Positions 23,173 through 34,038 of a stretch of DNA of 64,000 bases are shown piece after piece. Location: positions 54,376,438 to 54,440,437 of the forward strand of contig OZ024724.1 of the NCBI GenBank assembly GCA_964016875.1, given 5' to 3'. Every line of letters begins with the position of its first letter. Within the stretch, counting starts at the first letter, position 1. Origin of the DNA: Fallopia convolvulus (taxonomy: Eukaryota; Streptophyta; Magnoliopsida; Caryophyllales; Polygonaceae). Position numbers and translations under genes: made by a program. The notes under the pieces were generated by a model. The model worked only from the letters and a program-made list of their open reading frames with translations, had not been told where the DNA came from and did no database searches.

Positions 23173-24228
23173 GTAAGTTCTTGATCTTCTTCCTCCTGTC
23201 TTTCGGTATTTTTTGCTTTTGATTCTTCCCTTGTTCACTTTTGCCCCGCGTTTCGTAAGGGCGATGGTGAGTCGCCCGGCGTTTCGCGCCGGTGTCACGG
23301 TGGCGAAGCGACGGTGGCAGGGTTGTTGCGTTTTTTGGCGTTTGCCCTTTGTTATTTTTCTTCGTTCTTTCTTCGTTCCGTTTCGCACCTGGGTGGGTGC
23401 TTACGATTTCTGGGTGTTTCTCCGCTGGCTGCGCGGCGGCGTTGTTGGTGGTTTTTGTTCCGTAGAGCCCTCGTCTTCCCTTGGTTTTTCGTCTCCTCTC
23501 CTTTCTTTTCGCCCTGCTTTTCTCCCCTCTTTTTTCTTTGCGTTACGCTCCGGGGGGCGGTGTTGTGGTGGTGAGACGGTGGTGAGATGGTGGTGGGGGG
23601 CGGTTGCCGCCGTGAAGGTATCGCTGGGTTTTTGGGTTTATCGCTTCTCTCTCTTTCTTTTTGTTCGGGGCGACGGTTGAACTCCCGTTTCTCCGCTCAC
23701 CATTTTTCGAATTTCGAAAACCCTCGGGAACCCAAACGTCATGATGTCTGATTGACGGGACGTTTGGGCTTCCGCCGCTGGCTTCCACCGTTGGTTGGCG
23801 TTCTTTCTCTTTCCTTTCTTTTGGCGCTTCAAATTCTTCTTTTCCGTCCTATCTTGTCAGAGTAGCCCGTAGGGTGCCACGTGGCCTTTCCCTTTATGAT
23901 CTCGCGTTTTTTTGTCCCTCGAGGTTGCGACCTCGTGTCCATTTTCTCCCGAGGCTATGATCTCGCGCTCTTTTCTTTTCGAGGTTGTGATCTCGCGCCT
24001 TTCCCTTTTCGAGGTTATGACCCCGTGCTCTTTTCTTTTCGAGGTTATGATCTCGTGCCTTTCCCTTTTCGAGGTTATGACCTCGTTCTCTTTTCTTTTC
24101 GAGGTTATGATCTTCGTGCTTTGCTCTCGGGCTCGACCTCGTCCTTCCTTCTTTCCCGGGGTCATGATCTCGTGTTTTTCTCTTTGTTTGCCTTGCCTTT
24201 AGTGCCTTACTGACCTTTTCTTTTCCAG
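23173..24228 (+). other. Predicted 5'-UTR intron of the E1 antisense gene
   Basis: Donor ACAA|GTAAGTTC at 23173 and acceptor TTTTCTTTTCCAG ending at 24228 are near-consensus. In E2 the donor is kept on the other strand near 54530, and the acceptor near 53530. In E1 the exon after the acceptor begins with an out-of-frame ATG (24229), 35 nt before the coding ATG. E2 has GTG there. Confidence 0.6.
23920..24165. repeat. About 30-bp tandem repeat in the 5'-UTR intron
   Basis: About eight copies of a unit containing TTTTCGAGGTTATGAYCTCG. Each unit carries an inverted pair CGAGGT...ACCTCG or CGAGGT...GATCTCG able to form a short hairpin. E2 has about five copies at 53640-53770. Confidence 0.8.
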
Positions 24229-24263
24229 ATGCTAGCTTTTCGCGGCCTGGACGTTGTCTTTTC

Positions 24264-26976
24264 ATGCCTAGGAGAGCCTCTGCGAGCCCACCGCCCGGCT
24301 TTGTCTTTAATTTCCGAGAGAATTTCTATCAGGAGGTCTCCGAGTCCGTAGGAAGCGTAGAGCCTAGTGATTCCCAAAACCCGAGTTCCCCTTCTTTGGT
24401 CTTCAGCGAGCCCTCGTCCAGCGACTCCGCCGTTTCGATCAGTTCGCATTTCCCTCGTCTGCGCATATACTCTGGTGTTGAAATGGCTTCCTCTTATTCT
24501 CCTGATGTGATCGCCGTTGAGGTCGAGGCGAGGTTGGACGCGGCCATTGCCTCAGCTTCGGCCGTGTATGTGCCCTCGAGCTTCCCCGAGGCCTATATTA
24601 CCGATGCTGTATCCGGCGTTCCCGTCGTCCTCAGAGAACGGATTCCTATGAGTCCGAGCACTCCCGAGGCCTACCTGTCTGAGGGGGTGGCCAGCGATTT
24701 AAAGCTGAAAGACCTCGCGGACATAGCTAAAGATTTCCCCTGGCCCGAGGGAGTCGAGCTGGCACTGCCAGAGGAGGAGGGGCGACCCCTGGCGTCCTAC
24801 GAGGGGTGTGTGGTCGTGAACCTCGTCAGTCTTCAAGCGGGCTTTAGGCTGCCCCTGGCCCAGCACATCGTTGATTTCTTGTGGGCCATGGGTGTCTGCC
24901 CCGCTCAGTTGTTCCCGAACGCCTGGCGTTTGTTATGTGCCTACACAATTCGAAGTCGCGAGCTTCTGGACGAGCCGAATCTCAGCGACTTGTCGGCGTT
25001 AGTCTTGGCGAGGAGAGAACCGCGCTGTTCCCTGGTCAACTTTAGCACACCGAACGTCAAAATCGTCTCGACCCAGTCGAACGTCGGGACGTGGAAACCT
25101 AAATGGTTTTTGGTCCGAGACCTCAGCGGGAGATACCTTAATTTTCCTGTGGCACCGGGTAATTACGAGAGATGCGTGTGCCCGTACAAGGTCGCCGAGT
25201 TCCAGGCGCTCAAGGCCAAGTATGCCACAACGTATCAGGCGCCATACGAGCGCTACCTTTCTCAGGACCGGCTTGAGCGGGCCGGGCTGAGCCGCAGTTT
25301 CCCTCCTCGCGAGGGCGGAGAGGGTATTTTATTACCTCTATTTCCCTGATTGTTTTCTTCGTTTCTGACCTCGTTGCATTTGTTTTTGACCTCGTTGCAT
25401 TTGTTTCTGACCTCGTTGCATTTGTTTCTGACCTCGTCCTAACCTGTTTTTTCTTTTTACTTCTTTCTTGACAGTGAATTTTCTGCACGCTCTTACCACG
25501 ACGTCAAAGGGGAAACAGCCTATGACGTCTACTTCTAAGACCCCTGCTCCCCGGGTCCTCAAGGGGATTTCAATCAACGAGCCGAGCTCGCAGCCGAGTT
25601 CGCAGACGAGGGCAGGTACCGCGCAGCCGGGACCTGTCCCGCCAACGGCCGCGGTAGGGGGAGCCCTGCCCAAGGGGAGCGTTACGAGGGCGTCGCAGTG
25701 GGACGTTACGGGGCCGCCCCAGGGGGAACAAAGGCCTGATGTGGTTCCGTCAAAAGGGGCCACCACGAAGGGGACCACCCATCCACCCCGGGCGTCCGAC
25801 GACAAGGCCCTGCGGAAGAGGAAGGAAGCGGGGTCTTCCCCCGAGAAGAAGAAGAAACCCCGGTCGGGCGACCACCAACGAAGCTCGAGGGATCTGGAAC
25901 TCATTCCTGCTTTCAACTTCGAGGGGTGAGGCCGCGGGGATACAGGCCCCCATCCTGCCAGGTTTCACTGCCCTGGACCCATCAGAGGGGCCCCGTTGGA
26001 TTGGGCCCGGGGAGATTACAAGGAGGAGGTCGCGTGGGCCAACAACCTCACCGAGGCGGCGCTTAACGACGAGGCCGCTCGGTATTCGGCCATGGTAAGC
26101 CTCTTCTCTTTTTTTTTGTTTTTGTGTGTTTAATTCTTGTCTCTTTCTTGTTTCTTTTCTCACTCTCCTGTGAATTTGCAGCACACATTTTTTGATAATT
26201 ATAACCGGAGTCGCATCTCCCTCGCCCACTCGAGGATGGACAAGATGGAGGCGGCGCTTCGAGCCCGCAGCGAGGCCGCGGAGGCCGCGGCCGCGGCCAA
26301 GAAGCGGGTCGAGGCCGCGGCAAGGGAGGAGGTGAAGGCGGCGAGGGAAGGGGAGAAGAGGGCGAGGGGCGAGGCCGAGGTTCTGCGGGGCGAGGTCAAA
26401 GGGCTTCGAGGCAAGCTTTCCGCCGAACATGAGTTCTTCAAGGCGAAGGAAGCGGAGTTTCTGAGGGCCGAGGAGGAGATCAGGCGCCTCGAAGGGCGTA
26501 TTGTTGAGCTCAACAAGGAAGTCGAGGCCGAGGGTCCCAGGTATGTGGACTCGGAGGAGTACAAGGCGGAGCTGGTGGAGAGTGTGAGGACAATGTTCCA
26601 CCAGGCAGTCCGCATGGGCGTAAAGCAGGCGGTGGCCAAGTATGGGCACCTCAACCCCCAGATCGTCTTCTTCAACTTCAACTATAATGAAGCCATGGGG
26701 GAGTTGGGGTCGCAAGATCTCGAGGGGGAATGCGAGTTCTTCCTCAACGAGGACGGGACTGTGTCCAACACTGCGCCCCCCGAGGTAGAGCTTGTCGGAG
26801 GGAACCCGGAGTTAACCTCCACGGGACCTCAGTCCGCGACCGGTGCGTCCGCGCCTCTTGCCTCCGCTACCCCTGCACCTGCTGAGCCTGCTCCTGCTGA
26901 AACCTCGACTGCCTCCGCCGAAACCCCTAAAACCATTGATCTTACCGGTCCCGAGGTTGAGACCTCGAAGAAATGA
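24264..26976 (+). pseudogene. Antisense spliced gene of E1 (Transposase_28-like domain plus coiled coil), one stop codon
   Basis: Exons 24264-25323, 25475-26094 and 26182-26976 join with matching phases into 825 codons. The start is the first in-frame ATG after the UTR intron. The first exon has a Ser/Pro-rich N-terminus. A globular part follows, with YLSEGVASDLKL, GFRLPLAQHIVDFLWAMG, PNAWRLLCAY and WKPKWFLV; this is the pattern I associate with the plant family called 'putative gypsy type transposon' (Transposase_28). Exon 2 is basic and low-complexity (EKKKKPRSGDHQ). Exon 3 is an Ala/Glu/Arg-rich coiled coil, then EEYKAELVESVRTMFHQAV and an acidic Pro/Ala tail. A TGA at 25927-25929 replaces a codon read as Arg in E2. 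Function is unknown. Confidence 0.8.
25354..25440. repeat. 24-bp repeat in an intron of the E1 antisense gene
   Basis: Four copies of a unit containing GTTTCTGACCTCGTTGCATT. E2 has a single unit in the matching intron (about 52350-52380), so copy number changed since the two copies diverged. Confidence 0.85.
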
Positions 26977-27365
26977 TAACTTTTCTCTGGTGGCCCTACG
27001 GGGTTTGTAATTGAAACATCCTTTTTCTTTTTTTTTTGTTTGGGTGACCCTACGGGGTCTGTAATTAAAACATTTGCTTTTGATTTGTGCCCTTCGTCAC
27101 CTTCTTTTCCTATGCTTGTTTGATTTAGACTTTCTTGCATATTCCTTATCCGTCCAACCCCATGGTTCGAGTGTCACATTTTTTGTGGGGCTCGGACCAC
27201 ACCGGGCGTTGTAGTCCTGTGACGAGGTCGTGAGCCTCCGTTCAGACCTCGTTTTTGTGGAAGTTCGTTCCAACCTAAAAAATAGTCGTCCGCGAACCTC
27301 GTTCGTGTCCCAACCTAAAAATAGTCGTTCGCGAACCTCGTCCGCGAACCTCGTTCGTGTCACCG
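26977..27365. other. 3' region of the antisense gene
   Basis: Contains a duplicated block with 'accctacggggtctgtaatt' (about 26990 and 27045), probably in the 3' UTR, and several CGAGGT/ACCTCG motifs before the tandem array. Confidence 0.5.
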
Positions 27366-28601
27366 GGATTCTCCAACCCCAAGCGTGAAGCGAAGGGGTG
27401 GAACTCTTCAACGAGACTCTCCAACCCCAAGCGGGGAGCGAGGGGTGGAACTCTTCAACGAGATTCTCCAACCCCAAGCGTGAAGCGAGGGGTGGAACTC
27501 TTCAACAAGATTCTCCAACCCCAAGCGGGAAGCGAGGGGTGGAATTTTTCAACGAGACTTTCCAACCCCAAGCGGGAAGCGAGGGGTGGAATTTTTCAAC
27601 GAGGTTCTCCAACCCCAAGCGTGAAGCGAGGGGTGGAATTTTTTTTTCCAAACGAGATTCTCCAACCCCAAGCGTGAAGCGAGGGGTGGAACTTTTCAAC
27701 GAGATTCTCCAACCCCAAGCGGGAAGCGAGGGGTGGAATTTTTTCAACGAGATTCTCCAACCCCAAGCGTGAAGCGAGGGGTGGAATTTTTCAACGAGAC
27801 TTTCCAACCCCAAGCGGGAAGCGAGGGGTGGAATTTTTCAACGAGGTTCTCCAACCCCAAGCGTGAAGCGAGGGGTTGAATTTTTTTTCCAAACGAGATT
27901 CTCCAACCCCAAGCGTGAAGCGAGGGGTGAAACTTTTCAACGAGATTCTCCAACCCCAAGCGGGAAGCGAGGGGTGGAATTTTTTCAACGAGATTCTCCA
28001 ACCCCAAGCGTGAAGCGAGGGGTGGAATTTTTTTCCCAAACGAGATTCTCCAACCCCAAGCGTGAAGCGAGGGGTTGAACTTTTTTTTTTTTTTCCAAAC
28101 GAGATTCTCCAACACCAAGCGTGAAGCGAGGGGTGGAACTTTTCAACGAGATTCTCCAACCCCAAGCGTGAAGCGAGGGGTGGAATTTTTTCAACGAGAT
28201 TCTCCAACCCCAAGCGTGAAGCGAGGGGTGGAATTTTTTCCCAAACGAGATTCTCCAACCCCAAGCGTGAAGCGAGGGGTGGAACTTTTTTTTTTCCAAA
28301 CGAGATTCTCCAACCCCAAGCGTGAAGCGACGGGTGGAACTTCTCAACGAGATTCTCCAACCCCAAGCGGGAAGCGAGGGGTGGAATTTTTTCAACGAGA
28401 TTCTCCAACCCCAAGCGTGAAGCGAGGGGTGGAATTTTTTCCCAAACGAGATTCTCCAACCCCAAGCGTGAAGCAAGGGGTGGAACTTTTTTTTTTTTCC
28501 AAACGAGATTCTCCAATCCCAAGCGTGAAGCGAGGGGTGGAATTTTTCAAACGAGATTCTCCATCCCCAAGCGGGAAGCGAGGGGTGGAACTTTTCAATG
28601 A
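27366..28601. repeat. 47-bp tandem array of E1 with higher-order structure
   Basis: About 25 units, each with the core CTCCAACCCCAAGCG..GAAGCGAGGGGTGGAA followed by a variable T-run and CAACGAG or CCAAACGAG. Units of different spacer type recur in fixed order. A block of five types appears twice (about 27540-27990), then a block of four types about three times (about 28010-28560). The array lies exactly between the ends of the two converging transcription units. The core has no stop in several frames, which creates long spurious reading frames on both strands. Confidence 0.95.
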
Positions 28602-28670
28602 GGGAGCGTTTTTAGAAAAGCCTGCAATCCTTTATTTACCAACTGTGGTGAACAACGGGGTTTCGAGTTT

Positions 28671-29810
28671 CTACATGTAATATTTTTTGAGTCGTGCGAC
28701 GTTCCACGTTTTGCTCAGCGTGCGCCCCTCGTCGTCCCTGAGTTTGAATGCCCCGGGCGCGACTTCTTCCCCGAGGATGTAGGGTCCTTCCCAGTTAGGG
28801 TCCAACTTTCCTCCTTTGGTGCGTCTTAGCACGAGGTTTCCTGTGGCCAGGAGGCGAGGTCTGACCTTCTTGTCGTGGTATACGGCGACACGTCGATTGT
28901 ATTCTCTAGAGCGCAGGTCCGCTACCTCGCGGATTTCATCTCGGAACTGCAGTTCGATTTTGAGGTTGGCCTCGTTTTCTTTTTCGTCGAAGTTATACAC
29001 CCTTGCTGATGGAATTAGGGTTTCTACTGGAACGAGGGCTTCCGCCCCGTAGGTAAGAGCAAAGGGGGTCTCGCCCATTGCGCGGCGCGAGGTCGTGCGA
29101 TACGTCCAGAGGACGAGGGGAAGTAATTCGGCCCAACGGCCCTGTGCCATGCCCAGCCGCTTCTTGAGGTCTGTCAAGATGCGGGCATTAACGTTTTCTA
29201 CCTGGCCATTGGATTGGGGGTGAGCCACGGAGGAGAATTTGAGGTTGATGCCCAGCTCAGAGCAGAAAGTCCGAGTTTCTTCGCAGTCGAATTGGGGGCC
29301 ATGGTCGGTCATGATTGTCACGGGGACACTGAAACGGCAGACGAGGTTCTTCCACAGGAACTCGCAGACCTTTGCCCCGGTGATTTTTGCCATTGCCTGT
29401 GCTTCGATCCACTTCGTGAAGTAGTCCACGATGACCAAAATGTATTGCACTTGGCCTGCAGCCTTAGGAAATGGGCCTAGAATGTCCATTCCCCACATTG
29501 CGAATGGGCATGGTGCGTGAATGCTACGGAGGGGAGCCGTCGGGGTGTGTTGGACATTCCCGTGTTTCTGGCATCCGACGCACTTTTGGACGTAAGCTCT
29601 TGCGTCTTGTCGGAGAGTGGGCCAGAAGTACCCCAAATGGACAATTTTGTGTGCCAAAGACCTCCACCCCGGGTGTCCCCCACAAACTCCCTCGTGGGCC
29701 TCGTAGAGGACGTGGTCCGTGGCCTCGGGCGGTATGCACAACAGGTTGGGCTCAGCGTAGCCCCGACGATAAAGCTGGTCGCCGACGACGCAATAGCGGG
29801 CGGCTTGCAT
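28671..29810 (-). CDS. E1 integrase part of pol
   Basis: Open to the natural end of pol. Zinc-binding HHCC is seen as AHEGVCGGHPG and KCVGCQKHG. The catalytic core has D in WGMDILGPF, D in MTDHGPQFD and E in NGQVENVNA. The C-terminal part (KVRPRLLATGNLVLRR, PNWEGPYIL, LKKYYM end) lacks a chromodomain, as expected for Tat-lineage elements. It is separated from the upstream pol frame by a single-base insertion near 29836, so it cannot be made as one polyprotein from this copy. Confidence 0.9.
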   Translation of the reverse strand: MQAARYCVVGDQLYRRGYAEPNLLCIPPEATDHVLYEAHEGVCGGHPGWRSLAHKIVHLGYFWPTLRQDARAYVQKCVGCQKHGNVQHTPTAPLRSIHAPCPFAMWGMDILGPFPKAAGQVQYILVIVDYFTKWIEAQAMAKITGAKVCEFLWKNLVCRFSVPVTIMTDHGPQFDCEETRTFCSELGINLKFSSVAHPQSNGQVENVNARILTDLKKRLGMAQGRWAELLPLVLWTYRTTSRRAMGETPFALTYGAEALVPVETLIPSARVYNFDEKENEANLKIELQFRDEIREVADLRSREYNRRVAVYHDKKVRPRLLATGNLVLRRTKGGKLDPNWEGPYILGEEVAPGAFKLRDDEGRTLSKTWNVARLKKYYM

Positions 29811-31194
29811 TTTTAATTTTCTGGCCAGCGCGGGGTCCTTTTGGGAGGATGCCGCTTTGTATGTACCTTGTCACCGGGAACCTCCAGTCCTCGTTCCTTA
29901 TGGACATGACCTCGCTATCTACGCTTCGTGAGATCTTTCTCTCCACCATCACGCGGTTTCCCACATCCAAGGGAAGTGCAGAGCCTAACCTGGCGAGGGC
30001 ATCCACCTTGGTGTTTGAGGTCCGCGGGATTGATTCCACCGCGAAAGTTTCGAGGCATGAAACCAAGGCTTTGACTTTTGCTCGGTAAGCGGGCAGAAAA
30101 CCTGTTCTGGTGTCGTATTGGTCGTTGAGTTGTCGCGCCACCAATTCGGAATCTGTGTAGACCCTGATTTTGCGGGCTCTGTTGAGTAGCGCCATCTCGA
30201 TCCCGACGATCATGGCCTCATACTCGGCGTCGTTGTTGGTGGCATCAAAGGCAAAGTTGAGAGCATACTCCGTCTCGATTGAGGGTCCAGCGAGGAACAC
30301 CCCAGCCCCGCCACCGGCGTCACATCGTGAGCCGTCAACGAATACTTTCCATTCGTCCGAGCTTGTGTCTGTCTCGGGGAAGGTTACCTCCACCATAAAG
30401 TCGGCGAGGGCTTGTCCCTTCATCGCGGTTCTCGGAAGATAATTGATATCGAACTCGGAGAGCTCGACGGCCCACTTGGTCATACGTCCGGAGAGAGCGG
30501 GCTGATGCAGAATTTGACGGAGTGGGAGGTCTGAGAGAACCTGGATGGGATGTGCGTGGAAGTATGGGCGTAGTCGCCTTGCGGCGGTCACTACAGCCAG
30601 CGCCATCTTCTCTGCCGGGGAGTATCTCTGCTCCGCGGGCTGGAGCACGCGGCTCACAAAGTATACCGGGTGCATGGCCTCTCTTGTGAGCACCGCGCTG
30701 ACGGTCTCGGGACTCACCGCCACATACAGTTGCAAATCTTCGTCCGCGCGTGGAGGTGACAAGGTGGGGAGCTTGGTGAGGAAGGTTTTTAACTCAGAGA
30801 AGGCTGTCTCGAGTCTTTCGTCCCAGACGAACTTGTCGTTCTTTTTTAGGGCGGCGAAGAAAGGGAGGGACTTGTCTGCTAGGCGGGAGCAAAACCTCCC
30901 CAAGTAGTTTACAGCGCCGTTGAGTCTTTGTACCTCGGTACGAGATCGGGGAGACCTCATTGCGAGGATTGATTCTATTTTGGCGGGGTTGACGTCGATC
31001 CCGCGCTCGCTGATCATGAATCCCAAAAACTTTCCCGAAGACACGCCAAAAACGCACTTCTCGGGATTCAGGCTGAGCTGGTGGTGTCCGAGGGTTGTGA
31101 AAACCTCGGCGAGGTCAGCCAGGTGCTCCTCGGGGCCCTTGCTCCGTACCACGATGTCGTCGACGTAGGCGGATACGTTCCTGTCCAGGTGATC
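29752..31194 (-). pseudogene. E1 pol: reverse transcriptase palm, RNase H and second (archaeal-type) RNase H
   Basis: It continues in the same frame as gag after a TAA stop at 31195-31197, placed where a Lys codon is expected. It includes YVDDIVV of the reverse transcriptase, FLGFMISERGI, and then the first RNase H (LYVAVSPETVSAVLTRE). The second RNase H follows, with VFVDGSRCDAGGGAG, NNDAEYEAMIVG and VYTDSELVARQL. Two RNase H domains are the known signature of the Tat lineage. One extra G near 29836 shifts the frame just before integrase. Confidence 0.9.
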
Positions 31195-33957
31195 TTAAAA
31201 AATCCGATCGACGAGGCGTTGGAATGTGGCTCCCGCGTTCTTGAGGCCAAACGGCATGACCTTATAACAGTATGTCCCCCTCTGAGTGATAAAGGATGTC
31301 TCTTCCTCGTCACGGGGATTCATCAAGATCTGGTTGTACCCCGAGTAGGCGTCGAGGAAACTCAAAACCTCATGCCCAACGGTCGAATCTACAAGTGCGT
31401 CGATCGAGGGCAGGGGGTAGCTGTCTTTGGGGCATGCCTTGTTGAGGTCTTTGAAGTCTACACACATCCGCCACTTGCCGCTGGCCTTTTTGACCAAGAC
31501 GACATTGGACATCCATTTCGGATACTGGACTTCGCGTATGAAATCTGCGGCCAGCAGCTTGGCCACCTCTTCATTTGCGGCGGTTGCCCTTTCTTCGTTC
31601 ATTTTCCTTCGACGCTGCACCACAGGACGAACGACAACGTCGATGTTCAAGGAGTGCTGGGCCAGGGTCCGAGGCACACCTCGGAGATCTTTTGCAGTCC
31701 AGGCGAATACGTCGCGGGACCCAGCAAGCAGGGCTTCTAGTGACGCTGCTGCATTCCCAGTAAGGCAACCCCCGAGGTAGATCTTCTCTGATTTATTCTC
31801 GAAGGGGGTAATCACCCTTCTTTCTGCCTCGGGAGTGGGTATTGTGAAGTCCCGGACCTCGAGGTCCGCTTCACCCGAAGTTTCCACCATGAACACAGGG
31901 CATTTTTGCTTAGCCGAGGTCATGTAGCAGACGCGGCCCTCTTCTTGGTTGCCTTTCACCTCTCCGACACCCACGCTGGTGGGGAACTTCATTTTCAGGT
32001 GGTAGATGGAGACCACCGCCTGGAATTTCATCAAGGAGACTCTCCCGATGATCGCGTTGTAGGCCGAGGGCAGGTGCACCACCGTAAACTCTATTACCTC
32101 GGTTCTCATTGTCGAGCCAGTACCGAGGGTCATCCACAGGTCTATGAGACCAGCGACATCGACCTCGTTTCCCGAGAAGGAGGTGAGCTTCCCAGCGTAG
32201 GGCCTCAAGGATGTCGCGGAGATCCCGAGTTGCTCGAAAGCGCCAAAATACATGATGTCCACGGAGGAACCCGTGTCCACCAGTATTCGCTTCACTATCT
32301 TCGAGCCCAACTGAGCGTGTATCACCAGGGGGTCGGAGTGGGGCATATGAAGCCCTTCGGCGTCTTCTGTCGTGAAGGCCATACCCACGTGGGACCGTGA
32401 GGTTTGTGTCACGCTGTATACCGAGGGCTCATGGTGACTCGCCCTCGCGTATCTTTTCCTTTCCGCCTGGCTCGAGCCCGCCAGCGAGGGTCCGCCCGAG
32501 ATGGTGTTGATGTACCCATCGGGCGCCGCGGCTTGTCCGGAGCGCGACTGCCTTGCCGGAGCTTGTTGTTCTGCGATGCTTGGTCGGGACCTGGTTGGTT
32601 CCTGCCGCACGAGGTTAGCCCCCGACGCAGGGTTGGCGCGCTTTTTCTCGTTTGGGTTGTAGGCGGGGCCACCTTTGCCTTGGTAACCTCGTGGCTTCCC
32701 GCCAAAGCAGCTCCAACCACTACCGCCACGATTGTCGTAGCGGTTGTTGTTTCTATTGTCGTTGTTGCCTCTGTTATTGTTGTTGCTTTTGTTGTTGTTG
32801 TTGCTTTTGTAATCGGCACGCCGGTCGTGAGTTTGCGTCATGTACGCGTCCCTCGCGGTCGGCGCAACCGCCTTAGCCTTCCCTTTAGCCTCATTCACGA
32901 TTTCCTTGTCGGTCCTCGGTCGCGAGATCTGGCTGGCAGCGTCCTCGGCGTAGACCTGTGCCGTGATCCGAGCACACAGGCTCTCATATGTGGTCGGATT
33001 TTTGAGAAAAATGCGACATTTGAAATCCCCCTGGCGCAGGTTGCCCATGAGGATGTCGCGTACCGAGGCCTCGTCGATTTGCGCGATCTCAGCGACCGCG
33101 GTGGTAAACCTCGTAAAAAAGGTACCCAGCTTCTCGTTTTCCCCCTGCTCGATGCCACGGAGATCGCGCATGTTCTTCTTGCGCTTTCTCGAGCCGTTGA
33201 AGTGCCCGACGAAGGACTCGCATAGCTGGGAAAATGAGGCTATCGACTCGACCTTAAGGCTGGTGAACCACGTCATTGCCGCCTTGTCCAGAGTGGTCGG
33301 AAAGATCCGACAGAAAATGGCGTCATTGTAAGAGTTGACGTTCATCTGGACGGCGTAGTGTTTTATGTGGTCCTCGGGGTCAGCCGTGCCGTCGTAAAGT
33401 CCCATTTGTGGCCAATGGAAGCCTTTGGGCACGTGTGCCACTTGGATCTCGGGTACGAAGGGATTCCGGTACCCACTCTCGACGGATGGGCGAGCAGACT
33501 TCGACTTTGACCTCGCCAGAGGGCGTGGCGCGCTTGCCGCCGTCTCGGACAGCTCCATGTCGCGCCTTTCTGTACGCCGCGAACGGGATCGCGAGATCTG
33601 CATCGGATCTCGGGGGGGCCTCTCCGTGGTAGATCCGTTCGTGGGCGCCTCCTGCCCCGGCGTGTAGCCCGGGACATATGCGGGCACGTACTCGGAGTGA
33701 GGTTGCCCCTGGGGAGGAGTCGGGACGTATGGGGGAGTTTGGCCCTGTTGGTACTGCCCGTACCCTGGATAGGGATACTGGTTGAAAGGGGCGCCACCCT
33801 GTTCGTACCCTTGGAACGGGTATGGGTTTTGTGGGATGTTGTATGTCCAGCCTGGCGGGACCACAAAAGGGTACCCTGACGGACCTGCCGTCGCCCATGG
33901 AGGGGTTTCGGCCATATTGTCGGGGTGTTGGGGGAAGAAATTGTTTGGACAAGCCAT
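31195..33957 (-). pseudogene. E1 gag, protease and start of reverse transcriptase
   Basis: Begins at ATG 33957, 81 bp from the 5' LTR. A Pro/Tyr/Gln-rich N-terminus precedes the retrotransposon gag domain (DHIKHYAVQMN, KAAMTWFTSL, FTRFTTAVAEIAQ). An Asn-rich low-complexity stretch and a GWSCFGGKPRG segment follow in place of a clear CCHC knuckle. The aspartic protease has ILVDTGSSVDIMYF. The reverse transcriptase start has KANSKWRMC-type KASGKWRMCVDF and LSFLDAYSGYNQI. The frame ends at a TAA, 14 codons before MVRSKGP of the next stretch. That stop is the only break between gag and the second RNase H. Confidence 0.92.
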
Positions 33958-34020
33958 TTTGAGGGGTTTTTAGGAATCAAGGTTTGCACTAAAATGGGAA
34001 GCTGCTTAGGATGAAGAGGT

Positions 34021-34037
34021 TCTCACAGACGGCGCCA
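34021..34037 (-). other. E1 primer-binding site
   Basis: One base after the 5' LTR, the element's sense strand reads TGGCGCCGTCTGTGAGA. E2 has TGGCGCCGTCTGTGGGA in the same place. The TGG start complements tRNA CCA ends. I do not assign the tRNA. Confidence 0.75.
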
Positions 34038-34038
34038 G

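Noticed and set aside
27366..28601. Regular repeats that could suggest a CRISPR array
   Set aside because: Units are directly adjacent with near-identical sequence and no unique spacers, in a eukaryotic retrotransposon.
27357..28680. Long open frames on both strands through the E1 tandem array, and a 456-codon frame through the E2 array (49132-50502)
   Set aside because: The 47-bp unit simply lacks stops in several frames. The frames are repeats of the same peptide in shifting phase and overlap on both strands.
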